From Pseudomonadales bacterium (GTDB lineage Bacteria; Pseudomonadota; Gammaproteobacteria; Pseudomonadales; Azotimanducaceae), in assembly GCA_022822135.1 (NCBI GenBank), contig JAJECH010000050.1, positions 1-64,000 of the forward strand: 64,000 bases of DNA, written 5' to 3'. The notes beneath the pieces are model-generated. The model worked only from the letters and a program-made list of their open reading frames with translations. It had not been told where the DNA came from and did not search any database. Of the stretch, positions 21,164 to 29,226 are shown one piece after another; positions within the stretch are counted from its first letter, which is position 1, and every line of letters begins with the position of its first letter. Position numbers and translations under genes: made by a program.

Positions 21164-22699
21164 GTGAGCTCTCGATCCGCACCAACCATCGAAGCAAAGT
21201 CCTTGCCTCATGCTTTTTGGCAAGGCTTTCTTGGCTCTTCGCCCGATTGGTACAAGTACACGATCATCACGTTTTTGATCATCAACCCGATCCTACTGTT
21301 CATACCGGGTATCGGGGTCACAGTCGTCGGTTGGTTGCTCGTCCTTGAGTTCATTTTTACGCTTGCAATGGCGCTCACCTGCTACCCATTACTCCCAGGT
21401 GGTTTGCTCGCCTTAGAGGCTGTGGTGCTAGGACTTACCACGCCAGCTGACATTTATTTTGAGTTACAACAGAACCTAAAGGTGATTCTGTTGCTCGTCT
21501 TCATGGTCGCGGGCATCTACTTCATGAAGGATTTGCTGCTGTTTATCTTCAGCAAACTCCTGATCCATGTGCGGTCAAAAATATTGCTGTCGTTGTTGCT
21601 TTCATTTGTTGCAGCATTCCTCTCCGCGTTCCTTGATGCGCTTACGGTCATGGCGGTCATCATCGCGGTGTCGTTAGGTTTTTATGCGGTATACAACTCA
21701 GTCGCTGCTGGCTTGGCTGAGGTACCAGAAGACGTTCACGATATCCCTGAACTCTCAGAAGAACATCAAACCGACCTGCAGGAGTTTCGTGCCTTCCTGC
21801 GGAATCTTGTCATGCATGGAGCTGTCGGTACTGCACTCGGAGGCGTGATGACTCAAGTTGGCGAACCGCAGAACTTACTCATCGCCGATCGCCTCGGATG
21901 GGAATTCATGGAGTTCGTTTTCCAAATGGCACCAGTGACAGTTCCTGTGCTATTCGCGGGATTGGCCACCTGCGTGCTTCTTGAAGTCACGCGGATTTTC
22001 GGATTCGGCGCACGGATTCCACATTCTGTTCACAAGATTCTGCTCGAAGAACACGTAAAAGAGATGGATCAGATGAAACATAGCGATCGAAGTGCATTGA
22101 TCGTTCAGGGAATCGCAGCACTAACGTTAATCTTTGCGCTCGCATTTCACGTGGCTGAAGTGGGATTGATTGGACTGCTCGTCATCGTCCTACAAACTGC
22201 ATTCAACGGCGAAACCGAAGAGCACAATATCGGCAAAGCGTTTCAAGAAGCACTGCCGTTCACAGCGTTGCTCGTCGTGTTCTTCGCTATCGTCGCGGTG
22301 ATCCACGGAGCACATCTCTTTACGCCGATTTCTGATTGGGTTTTGAGCCTTCCCGTCGATTCACAGCCAGGTTTCTACTACATCGCAAATGGATTACTTT
22401 CAGCGATCAGCGACAACGTGTTTGTTGCCACGGTTTACATCCAAGATGTGGCAGACGCATATGCAAACGGCGAAATTACGCGTCAGCAGTTCGATGCATT
22501 GGGGATTGCGATCAATACCGGCACGAATATTCCAAGCATCTTGACGCCAAACGGCCAAGCTGCGTTTCTATTCCTCCTGACCTCATCGCTCGCGCCACTG
22601 ATTCGCTTGTCGTACGGGCGAATGGTCTATATGGCGATTCCGTATTTCATCGTTATGGGAACGGTCGGCTGGGTCTGCGTGAACTGGTTCCTGTTTTAG
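21164..22699 (+). CDS. nhaB: Na+/H+ antiporter NhaB
   Basis: A 511-residue inner-membrane antiporter exporting Na+ in exchange for protons. Many hydrophobic segments span the protein. Family blocks include [10 protein letters not shown] near the start, [26 protein letters not shown] and [17 protein letters not shown]. The start is GTG 21164 preceded by AAGGAAC at 21154-21160. It suggests growth in sodium-rich conditions, consistent with a marine habitat, though NhaB also occurs elsewhere. It converges on dnaQ with one base between the stops. Confidence 0.97.
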   Translation: MSSRSAPTIEAKSLPHAFWQGFLGSSPDWYKYTIITFLIINPILLFIPGIGVTVVGWLLVLEFIFTLAMALTCYPLLPGGLLALEAVVLGLTTPADIYFELQQNLKVILLLVFMVAGIYFMKDLLLFIFSKLLIHVRSKILLSLLLSFVAAFLSAFLDALTVMAVIIAVSLGFYAVYNSVAAGLAEVPEDVHDIPELSEEHQTDLQEFRAFLRNLVMHGAVGTALGGVMTQVGEPQNLLIADRLGWEFMEFVFQMAPVTVPVLFAGLATCVLLEVTRIFGFGARIPHSVHKILLEEHVKEMDQMKHSDRSALIVQGIAALTLIFALAFHVAEVGLIGLLVIVLQTAFNGETEEHNIGKAFQEALPFTALLVVFFAIVAVIHGAHLFTPISDWVLSLPVDSQPGFYYIANGLLSAISDNVFVATVYIQDVADAYANGEITRQQFDALGIAINTGTNIPSILTPNGQAAFLFLLTSSLAPLIRLSYGRMVYMAIPYFIVMGTVGWVCVNWFLF

Positions 22700-22700
22700 G

Positions 22701-23375
22701 TCAGTTAGCATCCCTTAGCTTACGCATATAGTCTTCGTGTTCGGCGAGTTCATCATTCGTTGCACGAATCACGAGAGGATTTTCTCGTTGCAGCTCCAGG
22801 AATCGCGGTTGCTCGTAAACCTCGACCGATTCCTCTAACTCGCCCAAAAGACTGTTCTTCGATTCGAGCATCCGAAGGTAGACCTCGGCGAGCAGCTGAG
22901 AATCCAGCAACGCGCCGTGTTTATCACGATCGGTACGGTCGACTGCGTACTTGCTGCACAACGCATCTAGACTCACTTGACCGCTCTTGTGAATCTCTTT
23001 TGCTAAATCCATCGTATCCGTTACATGGCACAAACTTGCCATCCGCTCCTTTCGACCCGCGCGCTCAAATTCTGAATCGATGAACCGTACATCGAATGCC
23101 GCGTTGTGCATAAATACTTCACGACCTCGAATGAAGTCAATGAATACGTCTGCTATCTCGTGGAACCGCGGTTGATTTACAAGATCCTCGAGCCTGAACC
23201 CGTGGATCAATGACGCTTCTGGATCAACCTCGCGTTCGGGATTGAGGAGCTGATGAAACTCCTCATTGGTGTGCATCCCATCTTTTACAACAGTCGCTCC
23301 AAGTTCAATGATGCGATGTCCGGTCGAGACGTCGATGCCGGTAGTCTCGGTATCAAGAAATACCTGAATCAGCAA
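22701..23375 (-). CDS. dnaQ: DNA polymerase III epsilon subunit (3'-5' exonuclease)
   Basis: A 224-residue proofreading subunit of the replicative polymerase. DEDDh motifs are FLDTETTG (Exo I, Asp8 and Glu10), HNAAFDVRF (Exo II) and KHGALLDSQLLAEVY (Exo III, with the His and Asp). The start is TTG at 23375, since the exonuclease domain begins immediately after it. It is 17 bp after rnhA on the same strand, so the two are probably one transcript. Confidence 0.95.
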   Translation of the reverse strand: MLIQVFLDTETTGIDVSTGHRIIELGATVVKDGMHTNEEFHQLLNPEREVDPEASLIHGFRLEDLVNQPRFHEIADVFIDFIRGREVFMHNAAFDVRFIDSEFERAGRKERMASLCHVTDTMDLAKEIHKSGQVSLDALCSKYAVDRTDRDKHGALLDSQLLAEVYLRMLESKNSLLGELEESVEVYEQPRFLELQRENPLVIRATNDELAEHEDYMRKLRDAN

Positions 23376-23392
23376 TTAACCACCCCTCATTG

Positions 23393-24361
23393 TCATTGTC
23401 TGAATAGTTCCAATGCGTCTCGTGCGGCGTCGGTTGCGATTCGAACGAGAGAATGTGAATGATGTTTATCGGAGCGCCGATCAAGATGCCATTCGATCGG
23501 AGCGCGATTACGTAAGGCTTCTATTTCAATCCAGAGATCCTTATTCGCAACCGGTTTAGAGTCAGATTTGCGCCAGCCACGATTGCGCCAACCATCTAAC
23601 CATTGCGTAATACCTTTGAACAAATATTCGGAATCAGTCGTCACTCGCGTGGGAGCATTCGGATCCAGCGAACGCATCAATACTACAACACCAGTTAGCA
23701 AAGCACGATTGACACTTGTGCCCTCCTCGACTCCATTTTCAATGTCCGTGCTACCATCAAACTCGCGAACAATTGCCCATGCAGCGCGACGCTCACCATT
23801 ATTAACGGCGGCGATAAAGTAACCCTCGGTTAAAGGAATATCGGAAGTTAGCGTGCGTCCATCGTGTGCAGCGGAAGTTGCCTCTTCGCCGGGATCACCA
23901 GCAGCAATTGCGGCTGCGCGGGCGGCTTCATCGACCATTTCATTGAAGGTGTTGCCTGCATGAGCCTTCACCCAGTTCCACTCAACACGTAGCCTTGAGT
24001 TCTGCGCGTGCAATTCGACCCACAAATCCTTGTTGAGGACTGGTTTACCTCTACCTCGCGTCCAATTCTTTCGACGCCACGAATCTATCCACCCTGTAAT
24101 ACCGTTTTTCACATACTGAGAATCAGTGAATAACTCGACTGTCTCGCCATCCTTTCGTGACTTCAGAGCTTCAAGCGCAGCCGTAAGCTCCATACGATTA
24201 TTTGTTGAATGTGCTTCGCTTCCTCGCATAAGCTCATCGGGTTCGCCGTTAATGACCGGCAGGTACGCCCACCCGCCTGGACCGGGATTCGTTGGCGCAC
24301 AGGAACCGTCCGTGTAAAGAACAACCTTGTACTTCGATTCGGGCTTGTTACTCGAACGCAA
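23393..24361 (-). CDS. rnhA: Tandem RNase HI protein: active first domain, degenerate second domain
   Basis: A 322-residue protein with two RNase H folds, where normal RNase HI has about 150 residues. Domain 1 (about 10-150) carries the full catalytic set: Asp18 in YTDGSC, Glu58 in NRMELT, Asp80 in FTDSQY, His134 in KAHAG and Asp144 in VDEAAR. Domain 2 (about 180-320) repeats the scaffold (TDSEYLFKGITQWLDGWRNRGW against TDSQYVKNGITGWIDSWRRKNW; KPVANKDLW against KPVLNKDLW) but the first Asp is Asn188, the Glu is Leu221 and the last Asp aligns with Thr310; only Asp243 is clearly kept. The second copy is thus probably a non-catalytic nucleic-acid-binding or structural part. It overlaps the PpiD gene by 14 bp. 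Confidence 0.93.
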   Translation of the reverse strand: MRSSNKPESKYKVVLYTDGSCAPTNPGPGGWAYLPVINGEPDELMRGSEAHSTNNRMELTAALEALKSRKDGETVELFTDSQYVKNGITGWIDSWRRKNWTRGRGKPVLNKDLWVELHAQNSRLRVEWNWVKAHAGNTFNEMVDEAARAAAIAAGDPGEEATSAAHDGRTLTSDIPLTEGYFIAAVNNGERRAAWAIVREFDGSTDIENGVEEGTSVNRALLTGVVVLMRSLDPNAPTRVTTDSEYLFKGITQWLDGWRNRGWRKSDSKPVANKDLWIEIEALRNRAPIEWHLDRRSDKHHSHSLVRIATDAARDALELFRQ

Positions 24362-26261
24362 TGAGTTCAGTCTTTATCGAAGCCTCTGATCTCAAACTAA
24401 CAAAGAACGCCGCGGTTGCTCGCGTCTTAGCGTCGTTACCCGCGCTCTCTGTTAACGTGTCTTGTTCGGACGAGTCAAGCAATGCGTAATCGGCAAGATT
24501 CTGACGGGAGGTCGTAACAATGTACTTTGTCGGTGTGAATTCTGATTCGGCGGAAACGATCACGCGCTCACCGTCTGATGGAAGCGCTTCTGCAAATGCT
24601 GCGTCGAGAATGGCAGGATCAACGGTGAAATCGTCCCGTTTTTGCCTTTCGTATACAACCCAATCCGACCCCGCAGCACGAGACGCCGCGTCGTAGTCGC
24701 GATCTTCCAATAGTTGGTTTAGCACGCTATCAAGTTTGGAATCTCTTGCGGCAACCGCCGATTCCTCTGCAAGTTTCTGACGAATTCCGTCTGAGACTTC
24801 CTCAAACGGCCGCAACGTTGGCTCGGTTCGATTGATCAATCGACCGACAACGATGGCAGAGTCTCCGATCTCAACTACACGGCTGTTAAAACCATTGTCG
24901 ATCACATCGCTATCCAAAAACGCGCTTCGAACACTCTGGTTGGCGAGTAGACCATCTCGACTAAACTGGTCTACCCCTACGATCTCACTGATTTCGATAT
25001 CAAATTCAGCCACAATCGGCTGTAACGAATCTGACTGTTCGAATGCGAGTCGGTCTACTTCCGTGAGTGCTTCCTTAAGAGATTCGGACGCCAGTGCTAA
25101 CCGATGTTCTTCGACCAGCGCTTCGCGGCGATCTTCCAGTGAAGGAAGATCGAGATCTTCGACTTCGAGCAACTCAATCAGGTGATATCCGTACGATGTC
25201 TTGACCGGCTGTGAGACTTCGTTAAGTTCGAGCGACCATAGTGAGTCGGAAAATTCTGTTACCCACTGTTCACGGTCTGAGAACCCGAGATCACCCCCAT
25301 CTCGCTTCGAGCCTTCATCCTCGGACAATTCACTTGCCAAGTCTCCTAACGATTCTCCGCCTTCAACTCGAGCCCGAAGCTCTGAGATAAGCACTAGCGC
25401 TTCTTCATCCGAACGGTTGTCGTCAACCTTAATCAATAAATGACGACCTCGACGTTGGGCATTTGATTCACGTGCAGCGATATCAGCTTCATACAGGTCC
25501 TGAATTTCCTCGTCAGAGAGATTCGCTTCCGTAACAAATTGCTCGCGCTTCAACTCGACGTATTCGAAGTCGAAGGTACCTTCGGTCATATACAAGTCGG
25601 TATTGAGTTCGTAATAAGACGCGATGTCTTCGCCGGTAACGCTATTCGGGTCTTCGAATTGATCAAGATTGAATTCCAGAACCGAAATGTCACGAACTTG
25701 CTTTTCGAATTTCGCTGCAAGGCGGGTTGCAGATTCTGTGCTAAACGCCGTATCTTCTAATGCACGCAAAAGCTGAGTACGAACGGTCGATTCTTCCTGT
25801 ATCCCGCGAAGCGTCTGCACGGAAAGACCACCTCGCTCAAGCGTCGCTCGGAGTAGCTCCTCATCGAACTCACCGCTTTCTGATTGAAACTGCGGGTCGG
25901 TTCGAAGCACCCTCTCGAACGCCAAATCCGATAAAGTAAGATCTAAGTCACGACTCGCTTGCATTAGCAGTTCCATATCAATCAGGCGTCGAAGCGCGAA
26001 TTCTTCGTTCACGAATTGATCGAGTTGAGCCTCTGTCACCGAGTCACCATAGCTAGCTCGAAACTGTTGCTTTGTGCGTTCAACTTCTGATGCCAAGCGA
26101 CGCTCGGTGATATCCTCACCATTTACGGTGGCTATGGCGGGTTTATTTACAGCGAAAAGATTGAACGCCCCAAAGCCGAAGATCGTCAAGACAACGATGA
26201 TCACGCCTGCTACGAACTTTGCGATCCACGATTGGGACGCATTGCGCATTCTGACCAACAT
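24348..26261 (-). CDS. ppiD: PpiD-like SurA-N domain peptidyl-prolyl isomerase/periplasmic chaperone
   Basis: A 637-residue inner-membrane-anchored periplasmic folding factor. A single membrane segment lies at about residues 15-37, followed by a SurA-like N domain with NGEDITERRLASEVERTKQQF. A parvulin domain is centred on RRGRHLLIKVDDNRSDEEAL and DLGFSDREQWVTEF (about 265-360). A long C-terminal helical region follows. It lies after hupB as in E. coli, but a 130-bp gap with a plus-strand terminator-like hairpin separates them. Confidence 0.94.
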   Translation of the reverse strand: MLVRMRNASQSWIAKFVAGVIIVVLTIFGFGAFNLFAVNKPAIATVNGEDITERRLASEVERTKQQFRASYGDSVTEAQLDQFVNEEFALRRLIDMELLMQASRDLDLTLSDLAFERVLRTDPQFQSESGEFDEELLRATLERGGLSVQTLRGIQEESTVRTQLLRALEDTAFSTESATRLAAKFEKQVRDISVLEFNLDQFEDPNSVTGEDIASYYELNTDLYMTEGTFDFEYVELKREQFVTEANLSDEEIQDLYEADIAARESNAQRRGRHLLIKVDDNRSDEEALVLISELRARVEGGESLGDLASELSEDEGSKRDGGDLGFSDREQWVTEFSDSLWSLELNEVSQPVKTSYGYHLIELLEVEDLDLPSLEDRREALVEEHRLALASESLKEALTEVDRLAFEQSDSLQPIVAEFDIEISEIVGVDQFSRDGLLANQSVRSAFLDSDVIDNGFNSRVVEIGDSAIVVGRLINRTEPTLRPFEEVSDGIRQKLAEESAVAARDSKLDSVLNQLLEDRDYDAASRAAGSDWVVYERQKRDDFTVDPAILDAAFAEALPSDGERVIVSAESEFTPTKYIVTTSRQNLADYALLDSSEQDTLTESAGNDAKTRATAAFFVSLRSEASIKTELIAFE

Positions 26262-26294
26262 GATGAATATTCGCCTGTGAGTTAGGTCTATAGA

Positions 26295-26338
26295 GAAGTC
26301 GCGGATGCCCGACGGGTGAGTCCGCGACTTCGTTTTTT
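26295..26338 (+). terminator. Strong intrinsic terminator shape pointing against the local genes
   Basis: GAAGTCGCGGA (26295-26305) pairs perfectly with TCCGCGACTTC (26321-26331), followed by G and six T on the plus strand (26333-26338). The loop holds a small CCCGACGGG palindrome. Both flanking genes (hupB, ppiD) are on the minus strand. In that direction the hairpin is followed only by TCTATAG, so it would terminate poorly. Confidence 0.7.
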
Positions 26339-26391
26339 AGTGTGGCACGGGTGACACGCGCGATCGCACGGTGCCACTGCCACCTGGAAGG

Positions 26392-26670
26392 TTAGCTGTT
26401 TATTCGTTGCTTCAGTCTACTACCTGCCTTGAAGGCAGCGTTCGACGACGCAGCAACTTGAATAGGTTCGCCAGTTTGCGGGTTGCGTGCAGTCCTTGCA
26501 GCGCGGTGGCGAACTTCAAAGGTTCCGAACCCTATAAGCATCACCGGATCCCCATTACACAGCGATTCAGCAATTGATTCAAGAATCGCGTCAAGTGATT
26601 TTGCGACGTCGCCCTGTGTCAGCGACTCATCCTTTCCGGCAGCCGCACGGATCAAATCAGCTTTGTTCAC
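26392..26670 (-). CDS. hupB: HU family DNA-binding protein
   Basis: A 92-residue nucleoid protein. It begins MNKADLIRAAAG and has GFGTFEVRHRAARTARNPQTGEP-type DNA arm sequence, split here as GFGTFEVRHRAAR and RNPQTGEPI, then FKAGSRLK near the end. It starts with GTG at 26670, with GGAGA at 26681-26685 as binding site. A terminator after clpX (26773-26798) means hupB should have its own promoter in the 100 bp before it. Confidence 0.96.
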   Translation of the reverse strand: MNKADLIRAAAGKDESLTQGDVAKSLDAILESIAESLCNGDPVMLIGFGTFEVRHRAARTARNPQTGEPIQVAASSNAAFKAGSRLKQRINS

Positions 26671-26772
26671 TTACATATCTCCATGAACGTATGTGAGAAA
26701 AGAGCACCCGCGAAAGACATCGTGAATGCGACAATCCTGACGCATCCGCGTGCTGCAACGCAACTACTCCAT

Positions 26773-26798
26773 AAAAACCCGAACTTCCGATGTTCGGG
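26773..26798 (-). terminator. Intrinsic terminator after clpX
   Basis: On the minus strand CCCGAAC and GTTCGGG (26792-26798 and 26778-26784) form a 7-bp stem with a short loop, followed by five T (26773-26777). It lies 60 bp downstream of the clpX stop and before hupB, on the coding strand of both. Confidence 0.8.
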
Positions 26799-26858
26799 CG
26801 ATCAGATCGCGTTGGATCCAACTCTATTCGTACCATCATAGTATCGTCGAGACTTGCT

Positions 26859-28145
26859 CTAAACCGTATCTCCGCCGCTGACCTTCTTTTCCATCGGCTT
26901 GTACTTCAGCATAGGTTTATGTGCTTCGCAGTCACGAACCATTTTGGCATCTACGACAACACCAACGACGTCCGATTTAGAAGGTATCTCGTACATGACA
27001 TCAAGAAGCACCTCTTCCAAGATCGAGCGAAGGCCACGAGCACCAGTCTTGCGTTCAACCGCCCGTTCTGCGATAGCTTCCAGTGCATCGTCATTGAATA
27101 CTAAATCGACTTCTTCCATACCTAAGATCGCTTGATATTGTTTAATCAGCGAGTTCTTGGGTTCCGTCAGGATCTTGACGAGTGCATCTGTGTCAAGTTC
27201 CTGCAACGTTGTAACGACTGGCAGACGTCCGACCAGCTCAGGGATCAAACCATACTTGATTAAATCCTCTGGTTCAACCGTTTTCAGAATCTCACCAATC
27301 TGCTCTGCGTCTTCTTCGCCTTGAACGGTCGCGTTGAAGCCGATTCCACTTTCTGATGTCCGGTTTTGGATTACTTTCTCCAATCCCGAAAATGCGCCAC
27401 CTACGATGAACAAGATATCTGAAGTATCCACCTGGATGAATTCTTGCTGGGGGTGCTTACGTCCTCCTTGAGGAGGAATAGCCGCCGTGGTGCCTTCGAT
27501 CAACTTCAAGAGCGCTTGTTGTACACCTTCACCAGACACGTCTCGCGTGATCGACGGGTGATCGGTTTTACGCGAGATTTTGTCGATTTCATCGATGTAG
27601 ACGATCCCGCGTTGAGCTTTCTTGACATCGTAGTCGCACGTCTGAAGCAGCTTCTGAATGATGTTCTCGACGTCTTCGCCCACGTAGCCGGCTTCGGTCA
27701 AGGTTGTCGCATCTGCTATTACAAACGGGACCTTGAGCATACGAGCGAGCGTTTCTGCCAATAGGGTCTTGCCTGAACCGGTAGGACCGATGAGCAGGAT
27801 ATTCGACTTCGCGAGTTCGACATCTGACTCTTTACCGCCGTTGCGCAGTCGCTTGTAATGGTTGTACACGGCCACTGACAAGATGCGCTTCGCATAGTCC
27901 TGACCAATGACGTAGCCGTCTAGGAACTCATTGATCTTCTTCGGGACCGGCAGCTCATCAGCTTCGGTGCGCTCTTGCTCCACCGGCTTTTTCGGCTGCT
28001 TGATGATGCCGGCACAGATGGCAACACACTCATCGCATATGTAAACGTCATCCTGACCTGCGATGAGCTTGTCGACTTCTTGACCGTTCTTAAAACAAAA
28101 GGAACATTCGGCGACGTCGTCCGAGCCGCCTTCTCGATCACTCAT
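26859..28145 (-). CDS. clpX: ATP-dependent Clp protease ATP-binding subunit ClpX
   Basis: A 428-residue AAA+ unfoldase partnering ClpP. The N-terminal zinc-binding domain uses Cys14, Cys17, Cys37 and Cys40. Walker A GPTGSGKT lies at 120-127, the pore loop AGYVGED, Walker B IVYIDEID, the RKH-type loop [10 protein letters not shown], and the ClpP-contacting loop with IGF (SGIGFNATV) are all present. The C-terminal sensor 2 region [12 protein letters not shown] is conserved. Immediately upstream lies a small gene encoding two more copies of the same zinc domain. Downstream, the usual lon gene is absent and a terminator follows. Confidence 0.98.
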   Translation of the reverse strand: MSDREGGSDDVAECSFCFKNGQEVDKLIAGQDDVYICDECVAICAGIIKQPKKPVEQERTEADELPVPKKINEFLDGYVIGQDYAKRILSVAVYNHYKRLRNGGKESDVELAKSNILLIGPTGSGKTLLAETLARMLKVPFVIADATTLTEAGYVGEDVENIIQKLLQTCDYDVKKAQRGIVYIDEIDKISRKTDHPSITRDVSGEGVQQALLKLIEGTTAAIPPQGGRKHPQQEFIQVDTSDILFIVGGAFSGLEKVIQNRTSESGIGFNATVQGEEDAEQIGEILKTVEPEDLIKYGLIPELVGRLPVVTTLQELDTDALVKILTEPKNSLIKQYQAILGMEEVDLVFNDDALEAIAERAVERKTGARGLRSILEEVLLDVMYEIPSKSDVVGVVVDAKMVRDCEAHKPMLKYKPMEKKVSGGDTV

Positions 28146-28190
28146 GTTGTTGATTCCATATCGTTTCTTGGTGCGCTTACGTGCGCCTTA
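28017..28190. repeat. Duplicated segment, copy in clpX (leader plus zinc-domain codons)
   Basis: The leader and first 43 codons of clpX resemble those of the small gene at 28177-28443. The leader holds GGCGCACGTAAGCGCAC and AATCAACAACATG, against GGCGCACACGAAAGTGCAC and AATCAGCAACATG in the other copy. At protein level 32 of the first 43 residues are identical. The last codons of the small gene run into this leader element. Confidence 0.75.
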
Positions 28191-28443
28191 TGATGCCATC
28201 ACAAATCGCGACACACTCTTTGCAAATCTGTGCTTCGCTTTCGTTTGGAATTGGGAACTCGTTCTTACGAAACTTCTTAGAACAGAAGGAACATTCAACG
28301 ACCTCATTTGAGCGAATCGCGACACATTCATCGCAAATATAAACGTTGTTGTGACCAGCTATGAGCTTGTCAACTTCCTGACTGTTCTTTGAACAGAAAG
28401 AACACTCTACGATGACCTCTGAGACGCCTTCTTGATCGCTCAT
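28177..28443 (-). CDS. Stand-alone tandem ClpX-type zinc-binding domain protein
   Basis: An 88-residue protein consisting almost only of two C4 zinc domains of the ClpX N-terminal type. Domain 1 uses Cys14, Cys17, Cys37 and Cys40, domain 2 Cys51, Cys54, Cys74 and Cys77, both with CX2C-X19-CX2C spacing. Residues 1-43 are 32/43 identical to ClpX of the same locus; domain 2 is more diverged but ends [16 protein letters not shown], matching the end of the ClpX domain. There is no AAA+ part. It has its own ATG and stop, lies 155 bp after clpP and 31 bp before clpX on the same strand. In ClpX this domain dimerises and binds adaptors and some substrates, so a free tandem copy could compete for or deliver cargo; this is inference. 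Confidence 0.85.
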   Translation of the reverse strand: MSDQEGVSEVIVECSFCSKNSQEVDKLIAGHNNVYICDECVAIRSNEVVECSFCSKKFRKNEFPIPNESEAQICKECVAICDGIIRRT

Positions 28444-28490
28444 GTTGCTGATTTTCTACACCTCGCTCGTGCACTTTCGTGTGCGCCGTG
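28315..28490. repeat. Duplicated segment, copy in the stand-alone zinc-domain gene
   Basis: Partner of the repeat at 28017-28190. It includes a leader hairpin-like element (GCAC and GTGC around ACGAAA) and the first zinc-domain codons. The DNA is clearly alike but has diverged at many synonymous sites, so the duplication is not very recent. Confidence 0.7.
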
Positions 28491-28598
28491 TTCTAAGAAT
28501 AGCACGTTAGCGGCATTTTCCGCGATTTGCAGCGTTGCATGCCTAACTAGCGACCAGAACGACGCATCCGAATTTGATTCGATTCTGCTCGAATTTCG

Positions 28599-29207
28599 TT
28601 ACTCATTGACCGCTTTGGGCAACTTGACACGAGGTTCTTGAACCTTGTCGATCAGCCCGTATTCCGCCGCCTCTGCGGGTGTCATCCAGTAATCGCGATC
28701 AGTGTCCTTCGCGATCTGTTCGACCGATTTGCCAGTATGTACCGCCAACAGTTCATTCAACTGCTGACGGATCGCCAAAATCTCGCGAGCCGCGATTTCG
28801 ATATCGGCGGCTACGCCTCTCGAACCACCGGATGGTTGATGGAGCATGATTCGCGAGTTCGGCAATGCGAAACGCTTGTTTTCAGCACCCGAGGCTAGTA
28901 AGAACGCTCCCATACTTGCTGCCTGGCCGATACATGTCGTCTCAACGTCGCATCGCACGAACTGCATGGTGTCATAGATTGACAATCCAGCGGTCACAGA
29001 GCCGCCAGGCGAATTGATATACAAGTGCGTGTCTTTATCCGGGTTCTCGGATTCACACCACAATAGTTGTGCAACAACCACACTCGCGACCGCATCGTCG
29101 ATCGCGCCATTGATAAAAATGATGCGTTCCTTTAGTAGACGCGAGAACAAGTCGTAAGAGCGTTCGCCCCTTGCCGTCTGTTCTAGCACCATAGGCACAA
29201 GCGCCAT
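28599..29207 (-). CDS. clpP: ATP-dependent Clp protease proteolytic subunit ClpP
   Basis: A 202-residue serine peptidase forming the double-ring chamber used by ClpX and ClpA. The catalytic triad is Ser98 (GQAASMGAF), His123 (MLHQPSGG) and Asp172 (TDRDYWM). The N-terminus begins [17 protein letters not shown], as in E. coli after propeptide removal, so any propeptide is very short. It is 19 bp downstream of tig. Confidence 0.98.
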   Translation of the reverse strand: MALVPMVLEQTARGERSYDLFSRLLKERIIFINGAIDDAVASVVVAQLLWCESENPDKDTHLYINSPGGSVTAGLSIYDTMQFVRCDVETTCIGQAASMGAFLLASGAENKRFALPNSRIMLHQPSGGSRGVAADIEIAAREILAIRQQLNELLAVHTGKSVEQIAKDTDRDYWMTPAEAAEYGLIDKVQEPRVKLPKAVNE

Positions 29208-29226
29208 ATGTCATTTACTCCTGTAG

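Noticed and set aside
28177-28443. The small zinc-domain gene as a frameshifted or truncated clpX
   Set aside because: A complete clpX follows with its own zinc domain, and the small gene has its own start, leader, stop and two intact cysteine sets.
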